Both the position numbers and the translations under genes were made by a program. Below the pieces are notes generated by a model. That model did no database searches. It was not told where the DNA came from and saw only the letters and a list, made by a program, of their open reading frames with translations. From Otis tarda (Eukaryota; Chordata; Aves; Otidiformes; Otididae), in contig CM048552.1 in assembly GCA_026413225.1 (NCBI GenBank), positions 27,951,001-28,015,000 on the forward strand: DNA of 64,000 nucleotides. The letters are read 5' to 3'. Shown one piece after another: positions 14,140 to 64,000 of the stretch (position 1 is its first letter; each line of letters begins with the position of its first letter).

Positions 14140-14580
14140 TAGATGTCCTTTATTGACCTGCATTTGATGCAGCAGCCCAGGTTTACACTTGTCAATGAGT
14201 TGAGTTTGTTTCCATCACTTCAGTGAAACGATTCCACACTGCGTGGGCCTGCCAAACTTTTACCCCCTTCCCATCTGATTCAGAGTGGCGGTTCAAAAGT
14301 TCTGCCAATAGCTGCAACAGTTTGGTGCTCAGAGGTGTACGGAGAACCCAAGCAGTGCTGGAGCGTTTTTAGAATTATTGAGCTGTTCATTTTTGAGGGA
14401 AATACTTTGAATGCTGTTATGGCTCTTGTGGCCAGGTGTGTTACAAAGGCGTGGCTAATAATTTAACAGACAAGCTGATTTCAATAGATATGTTTCTGGT
14501 AACTGAAAATGAATGAAGAAGTTATTCAGATAATTATATTTGTCAACAAAATACAAAAGTTACATGGTGAGAGTGTTTCT
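14140..14580. other. Unexplained unique stretch, possible conserved non-coding element
   Basis: No repeat signature or coding frame. It has balanced composition and several AT-rich homeodomain-like motifs (GGCTAATAATTTAAC, CAGATAATTATATTTG). Whether it is conserved cannot be judged from one sequence. Confidence 0.15.
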
Positions 14581-15380
14581 GACTTCTGAAGATGGTCGCC
14601 CTTCCTGTAGCAGTGACCTCTTCTAAGAAAGAAAATTTCTTAAGAAAACCATTAACATACAATTGGAGTTGGATGTGAGTTACTCCTTGTTATGAACCGC
14701 TTACTGACTAGGGTATACGTGTTGTCACGTCATCTCCCGTGTTTGCCATAAAGTCTGCACCATGAGCTCCAACAGGTTGCAGCTCCGCTGTTTTTTTAAA
14801 ATTGCCTTTATTTTTTTTTCTGAGCTGCACAAAACATAGGGAATATACCACTGTTGTCTGAAGGCCTAATTGAAGCTCACACTGTATTTTTAGCATTTGT
14901 GTTCAGTTTTGTTGCACTTGCAAAGCATGCCAACTGCCCTAGTGAGCTGCACCTCATGGCAGCTGAGGTGTCCATGTTTGGTCATGCACCCTAAAGTTTT
15001 TGGCAATAACACTCCTCACATCCTAAAGGAGGCTATTCAGCTGTCATTTCTACCAGAGAGGGTCTCAACGTGTGCTTGGTAATTAGAACTTTGGCAAGTA
15101 TTAATAAATAGTGTTTGTAGAAATGCACAGGGCATCAGAGGCCTGAGTGAGGATGACTTCCCTGTTAAATTGTAATAATGAACGTGAGAAGGTGTTCAGC
15201 AGATACTGATGAACCTCCAAACAACTCCAGGCTGTGGCAAAATACTACTGAAAGGGAAAAGCACAGGGAAACCAGATTAAATAAATCATTGTTCTTTGGT
15301 GTTTTACATTGGACTGTGCAAATGAAATCCTATCACACTGGACCTACAGTTTCTGACTATGTTCTCTTAAATAAATTCCT

Positions 15381-15789
15381 ATGAGGACAGGCTGAGAGAG
15401 TTGAGGCTGTTCAGCCTGGAGGAGAGAAGGCTCTGGGGAAACCTTATAACGGCCTTCAATACCTAAAGGGGGCTTATAAGAAAGATGGGGAGAAACTCTT
15501 CAGGAGGGCCTGTTGTGATAGAATGAGGGGTAATGATTTTAAAATAGAGGGAGGTAGATTCAAATTAGACATTAGGAAAAAAAATTTTACAGTGAGGGTG
15601 GTGGAACACTGGAACAGGTTGCCCAGAGAGGTGGTGGATGCACCATCCCTGGAAACGTTCAAGGCCAGGTTGAACGGGGCTCTAAGCAACCTAATCTGGT
15701 TGGAGATGTCCCTGCTCCTTGCAGGGAGGTTGGATTCGATGACCTTTAAAGGTTCCTACCAACAAAATTATTTGATGAATCTATGATTC
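15381..15789 (+). repeat. CR1 LINE 3' fragment
   Basis: Begins GAGGACAGGCTGAGAGAGTT and proceeds through CTGTTCAGCCTGGAGGAGAG, GGTGGTGGAACACTGGAACA and GATGACCTTTAAAGG to GAATCTATGATTCT. It holds a single open stretch of 87 codons without a start-to-function meaning. The last part (ACCAACAAAATTATTTG) differs from the consensus. Confidence 0.93.
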
Positions 15790-15989
15790 TAAATCCCTAG
15801 CTAGAGCCATGCTCCTTTATTTAACTCAGGAGCCTCATAAGGGTGCAGACCCAGAAGGTCAGTCTGCTGCCTCAAGGCTTTCTGTGCCAACTCCAGACCT
15901 GGGGAGGAAGGAATGAGGTGACAGCAGGGGGAAAAGAAATCTAAACATGCCTCTCCTCCTCCTCTAAGCCCAAATAAGCTATCGACTGA

Positions 15990-16350
15990 AAAACTAAAAG
16001 CCCAGCCTGATGTGCATGTCAGAGTCTCCCGTTTAAGCCTGATTCGGCTGGTCTGCCCCCGATTGCTTTGCAGCCTGGAGGATCATCCCGGGCTGACCCT
16101 GGCAGGGATTTACCCTCGGCTGAGGGTCTCTCCCCAGGCGTGGTGTGTTGTGAGGAGGCTGCCAGCTCTGGACAGGAAAGCACCAAAGTTAATAGTGACA
16201 CCAGCCAGGGAAGCAGTGTTCCTTACAAAACAGCAACCTTTTCTCTGTTCCCCAGGAGATCACGGAATGGCTACAAGTGCTTGACCTTAACCAGAAAAAG
16301 AGTCTGTCGGCATCTTCTTTGGAAGGGATTACACCTTGAGCGTTAGCAGG
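15990..16350. other. GC-rich, CpG-containing patch in AT-rich DNA
   Basis: Higher in GC and CpG than its flanks, with overlapping open frames on both strands that match no known protein. It lies just beside the CR1 copy ending at 15,789. Candidates are an old LTR fragment or a small regulatory CpG cluster; neither can be shown. Confidence 0.2.
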
Positions 16351-18616
16351 TGGGTGGGGATTTCAAAAGGCGAATTCAGGTTTAATGTCAGAGCACATAG
16401 TTCCAGTTCCAGGGTGAGGGACTTGATCTCCTCTGGGCTGATTTCCGTGGAGTCAATCAAGTTGCTCTGAATTCTCCCTGCTGTCTGTGAGATCACAGTT
16501 TCTTGTAAATGTTTTTACTAATCAGTCTGGCAAAATCCTAAGATTTCCTGTGTCTTTCTTCGATGCTCGGAATACTCAGTTCATGACCTGTTTGTTAAAA
16601 ATAATGGAAATTGGAATCTCTTAGGAATAGATGTTTTGTTTAGTGAGTAAAAAACCCATTAGGATTTGTATTTCATTTATCTGCTGTGACATTTTCCTGT
16701 GATATAGTGTTATGGCTGAATTCCAGAAATGAAATTTCTGAAGGGAGAGTTTAATGTTTAGGTTTAAAGTTATTTTGATGCCCTTTTGCAGCTGCTCACC
16801 CGTATTGCTTCTGCCACTGTAACAATTGCAACATACCTTTCCTCTTCATTTATTTACATATGGCATTTAGGTCTGTTCTTCATGACTGAACTTAAAAAGA
16901 GAGACAGGAAATTAGCAATATGCAAACTCTTAGCAACCCAGTGTACAGTTTTCCTTGGTTTTTAGAAACCTTTAATATTGTTGGATGTATTAAGAATCTT
17001 CCTTAATTTGAGCAAATTATTTAAAATGGCTGAGCTAGTAGCGCACTAAAAAAGTGTGTGTGAAATCAACAGGAAAATTTCTATGGGGTGAGGATATCCC
17101 TCCCTATTTTTTAATCTCTTGGCTTTTGTGTAGGGTATCTGTTATGCAATTTTTTGACCACGGGCCACGTCCACTGTTAATGTGCATGCTGGGGGAAGGC
17201 TGCCAGTGTAAGTCAGCTGAAGATCTGCTGCAGTGTGTACCTGGTATAAACAAAGTTACCAGGATGAAAAACTGAGCATGGGAAGCTTGTGATTCTGTTG
17301 ACCCTTTCAAAAAGGCAATATATAGCCATCCCTTAGAAATCATGAGAAGTAATCAGAGGAATGTGTTACAAATCTGGTATTTAAGTTCAGACCATCATTT
17401 GGCTCTGTATGATGCTGGTTTAGATTTGAAGACCCTGGTATTAATAGCAGACTGCAGTAAAACCTTGGAGATTTTTTTACTGACTTTTCTGGAAATCTTG
17501 AGAATGTCTTGGAAAATACATTAGATGTAAATAATTAGAATAAAAAAGTCACCTCTTTTAGCGAGACTGGGCTTGTTACACAACAGAAAAATGTTTTCAT
17601 CTTTTCCTGCTATTTTCAATGCCTTTTTTCCCCAAAATACACTTTGAGTTGAAACTGAGCATATACATTTTCTGTTAAGAAGTAAACATGTCTGGAGAAA
17701 ATGGGTTTTCATGTTAGTTTGCTTGATATTTTGAAATTACAAGAGTGTATAAATGCTGTTTTTAATAGGCTGAAATGTCGTGCATTAAAATATTTCTGAG
17801 TGAGTTAAGTATGAAATGTCCCCCTGAGGTAAGCTGCTGAAGAAATGAGCTTTTAGAATTGTCTGGCGCAGGAGTGGCACAGGACAGTGCCTATTGCAGT
17901 GTTTGTGGGGTACCCGTTTAAAATACACTTCACAGAAGTGAACTTGTGAATTCAGTGGGAGGCATCTAATGTAACTAGGAGGAAACACGTGGCAGAGGAG
18001 CGGGGATAGCTCCCATTCCCCGAGAAGAACCAAGACCCCTGGGGACTGCAATGCCTTCTCTGTTCAGGTGCCACAGCACCTTGCAGAGAAGAAATGCGTG
18101 ATGGATAACCATGGGACATGGGTTCAGGTGCTTGAACCTTCTTGTGGATCATGACCGATTAGGAAGCTTGGGTGCTAAATGCAAGTGCTAGGATCCTTAT
18201 TGGGCCAAGCAGTGACTCTTTATGATGCCTAAATTATGAGCTTCCAATGTCACTCCTAACACTATGGGCATGAAGAATTTTAAGGCTCTACATCAGTGCA
18301 GCTGTGGTTAGGGAAGAGCTTTGCTAACCAAATGGACTATGCTATATGATTGTTCACAACAAAATATTCTGCACTTTTCGCTGAGGCATCTATTAATGGG
18401 TAGGAGGCTGATGAACTGCGTGTTTGATTTATAGGGGCACTCTCCATATTTTTGTGTTTCTAAGTTGTTTCCTCTCTCTCACACAGTTCCACAAGCTGCT
18501 CTTCCCGTGTTAGTCAGAAAAAGTGTACTGACTTTTATCAGCTTAACAGTCAAATGTTAACAGTAATTACAGCACTAGAAGTGTAAAGTATTACAATAAT
18601 TCATTTTAATAACATG

Positions 18617-18622
18617 TTTATT
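18617..18622 (-). terminator. Candidate distal poly(A) signal AATAAA
   Basis: TTTATT on the plus strand reads AATAAA in the MET direction, about 2.16 kb after the stop codon. Cleavage would fall near 18,595-18,605. Another AATAAA at 18,747-18,752 and more proximal ones near 19,925 and 19,950 are alternatives, so the site is a guess based on expected UTR length. Confidence 0.35.
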
Positions 18623-18788
18623 AGGTCATAACAACAACTATAAACATAAGTACCATTCAGCTTTTTTTTCAGATATATGAACTTACTAACATCAAGTCTT
18701 TATCAGAATCACGTATTCTTACAGGTGTCCCAGACACAACATTAACTTTATTAAGCAAAAGTTCATAAATAGTAAAAATGTCCTCTGT

Positions 18789-18796
18789 TTCACATT
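18789..18796 (-). promoter_or_regulatory. Second miR-23 8-mer seed match
   Basis: AATGTGAA in the MET direction, near the distal end of the inferred 3' UTR. It would be present only in transcripts using the most distal poly(A) signal. Confidence 0.3.
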
Positions 18797-19688
18797 GCAG
18801 CGTTCCTCAAGCATGTATGTACAAGTTTTGGAGATTCTTCTCCAAATCTGTGTGTCATAAACTTCCTTAGCTGTTTTAACAACCATAGAGATGATTTTTT
18901 TTTTGCCTGCAGCAAAACCTTTTGTCCTTGAGCAATCTACAATTAGTATTGCTCTCAGCAGACATGAAAGTTCATTTCTGAAATGAAAGTGGTGATGAAA
19001 CACAATACAATATTATCTGCTCATAGTTTGCCTACACACTCTGCCCTCATTATAAATCTTTCAGTTATAACGCTGTCTCCCAAGAACAATATATCAGTTC
19101 TTTATCTGCACTACCTCTTTGAAGATCTTAAAACGGTTGGCTCGCAGCAACAGAGATATTATACTTAGGGTGGAGTGTGTTTACAGTCAGTTCTTTTCCT
19201 TTTTAATATTTACACAGTATTTTTTTAAGGTTGCTACAATTTATGAATCATGTAGGTTGACATACATTTTCTGAAATGTTCACAGTGCAGTATTTTGTGG
19301 CCTAACCAAACTTTGTAAATGTCATTAAAAATAAACTTTTTTTTTAATATAAAAATAGAATATTTTATGTGTTTACACCAACAAACCCAGTTCTATCCTA
19401 GACTAAACAAGCTATACAGTAGTATGCACAGAATTCCACAGGAACAGAAATGACATGTGATGCTTGCCCTAAAGCTATAGTACTCTTCTCTAAAGAATGA
19501 AAGTTTGATTTACTATCTCTTTTCAAAATTGTTTTTCTGGTCATAATTTAGAAATAAAAGTAGGTGTCATTATTCACTGGGCTGTGTGATCCAAGAAGAG
19601 GCTAGGGAGACCTAAAGCTATTTCTTCTTTTGATCAGTGTTCTCAGCTCTTTAGGGCTGGCACAAAGAAGTTATCAACATTCCTGCTA

Positions 19689-19696
19689 TGGCAGTG
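19689..19696 (-). promoter_or_regulatory. miR-34/449 8-mer seed match in MET 3' UTR
   Basis: Read in the MET direction the site is CACTGCCA, a full 8-mer match to the miR-34a/449 seed. Human MET mRNA is an established miR-34 target, which makes a functional site plausible. A single 8-mer can also occur by chance. Confidence 0.45.
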
Positions 19697-19970
19697 TCTT
19701 TTTAGGTCAGGGCTGCTGCAACGCCTCTGCTCTTTACTCACCTTTGGCGGCACCTCCACTCCAGGGTAGGTGGCAGAGCTTGAGCTACTTGCTGTGTGAC
19801 TCACCAGACAGCAGCTCCATAAGGCTGCCAGCCTGCTTGTCTCCTCTTCCTCTCAAGAATAATGCAGCCCATATTACTACATACCAGGGATTAGCCTGCC
19901 ATTTAATATGGATGCCTTCAAGTTTTTATTCTCAAAGAGTGGTTAGTTCTTTATTGAAAGAAATTGAGGT

Positions 19971-19978
19971 TTCACATT
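19971..19978 (-). promoter_or_regulatory. miR-23 8-mer seed match in MET 3' UTR
   Basis: Reads AATGTGAA in the MET direction, an 8-mer match to the miR-23a/b seed. A second identical 8-mer lies at 18,789-18,796. miR-23b has been reported to target human MET. Function here is inference. Confidence 0.35.
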
Positions 19979-20778
19979 TTTCAGCAAGAGATCTGTTGAT
20001 ATAGGCTGTTTGACTCAAAGAAGTGTTTGAATGTTGGAATAAAGTTGACACTAGGAATGCTTTAAGCTAGATGATTTTCCCTTCATTTTATGTACCATGT
20101 GAGTACACCAGAGGATTGGCAAGGCTGACACTTATTTTAGTGTCACTTATTTAGCAAGGCCTGCTACTTATTTTACTGCACACCATTTTTTGATGTTGAT
20201 TTCTGTTAAGATATTTACCTAAAGCTGGTTCTCTTGGCTGTCTATGTTCTAAGAAACCTTGTCAATGTAGTGCAAAAATACAAAGTTTGGGTTATGCGGG
20301 AGGAAAATACATTTTAAACTCTTGTAACTGTCAGCATTTGTCTTAGGCTTTTGGGTGAAAACCATTTCTGCACTGCTCATTATCCTAACGTACATGCAAC
20401 AGTAACAGTCCTTCCAGCCATACTGATTGGTATTCTGCTTGCTCCTTCCAGGCATTAATGATGCATCTTCATTCTTGGGTCTGAGCGCACATTAATGAGA
20501 GCTAGTGTGAACTAGCTCTGGATGGTAGCACACAATGATTCCATTTGATAAATTGATGCAGTTGTCCAAATACTTGGAAATTACTCTGATGGTTTATGGA
20601 ACCCCATCTCCTTAAATGATATGATATCATGTCCTTGTGCTAGTGCAACTTGGGCAACAACATAAACATGTGCAACAGTGTTCTCACAAAGACCGGGCAG
20701 TAAAAACTAGTGGACAAAATGTTTCACTTTTTGTTCATACAACCAGGAATGGATTTTCCTCTATTTCAGACATACTTG

Positions 20779-63829
<43,051 letters not shown>

Positions 63830-64000
63830 CTAAGAAAGAAAGAAATGGGGAAGATCAGCAGGCAGTGTGTGACACAAATGCATGCTGCTCAAGCAGTCTC
63901 ACGTTCCTACCACTTGCCTGCTTGCATTAATTACTTTGCATTACATTGCATAATATTTTGCATAATGTTCCATCATGATCTGATTAAAGCGCTATAAAAT
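63830..64000 (-). other. MET intron 3, partial
   Basis: The 3' part of the intron before exon 4, with a pyrimidine-rich acceptor (CTTTCTTTCTTAG). It continues past the right edge toward exons 3, 2 and 1. Confidence 0.9.

Larger units (their letters stand above)
1..18599. other. Intergenic DNA downstream of MET
   Basis: No exon, RNA gene or CpG island was recognised. Open frames here are short, overlap on both strands and match no family I know. By vertebrate synteny the next gene leftward should be CAPZA2, but its first coding exon was not found, so it probably starts beyond position 1. The stretch holds degraded and younger CR1 copies, an LTR-like element, a CTCF-type motif and a GC-rich patch near 16.0-16.35 kb, listed separately. 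Confidence 0.7.
18600..20778 (-). other. MET: Probable MET 3' untranslated region
   Basis: About 2.2 kb of AT-rich sequence after the stop codon, close to the length recalled for the main human 3' UTR. No repeat was recognised in it. Several AATAAA hexamers on the minus strand lie inside it; the most distal ones considered are at 18,747-18,752 and 18,617-18,622. It carries 8-mer seed matches for miR-34/449 and miR-23. The left boundary is inferred only from length and hexamers. Confidence 0.5.

Noticed and set aside
1-18599. CAPZA2 first exon expected downstream of MET
   Set aside because: I looked on the minus strand for the start of the capping-protein alpha subunit and for a CpG-island promoter and found neither, so it is not annotated.
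19630-20004. Open frame of 124 codons on the plus strand
   Set aside because: It is antisense to the inferred MET 3' UTR and matches no family.

Overview
The window is nuclear DNA from a bird. It holds most of one large multi-exon gene on the minus strand, the receptor tyrosine kinase gene MET (hepatocyte growth factor receptor). The avian assignment rests on several copies of the CR1 LINE with the typical bird 3' end (a conserved block followed by ATTCTATGATTCTATGA-like repeats), on both strands and of several ages, and on the absence of Alu- or L1-type mammalian repeats. The species cannot be named from the sequence alone.

Layout. Positions 1-18.6 kb are intergenic DNA downstream of MET. 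No exon was recognised there. This part holds several CR1 copies, one LTR-like element at about 4.4-5.4 kb and a good CTCF-type motif at 8.23 kb. Positions 18.6-20.8 kb are the probable MET 3' UTR. Positions 20,779-63,829 hold 18 coding exons, corresponding to human MET exons 4 to 21 and read right to left. Every exon has an AG acceptor and a GT donor, all phases join, and together they make 2,757 nt (918 codons plus TGA). Exons 1 to 3 (signal peptide and most of the Sema domain) lie beyond the right edge. The introns are otherwise unremarkable AT-rich DNA with CR1 insertions in introns 5, 8, 10, 11 and 18.

Protein. In order, the partial protein has the end of the Sema domain, a PSI cysteine knot, four IPT (Ig-like) domains, a transmembrane helix, a juxtamembrane segment with the CBL-binding tyrosine and the caspase motif ESVD, a complete tyrosine kinase domain (P-loop, Lys, HRD, DFG and twin activation-loop tyrosines), and a tail with the two docking tyrosines YVHV and YVNV. 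As recalled, spacing to the human protein is collinear with no net indel until the extreme C-terminus, where translation stops after ...DVDT, nine residues short of the human end.

I found no operon, CRISPR array, phage or new multi-gene system. The points most worth a second look are weak donors after exons 13 and 14 (exon 13 read-through would give a kinase-less membrane decoy), the shortened C-terminus, seed matches for miR-34 and miR-23 in the 3' UTR, the CTCF-like motif, the LTR, and inverted CR1 pairs inside the gene.
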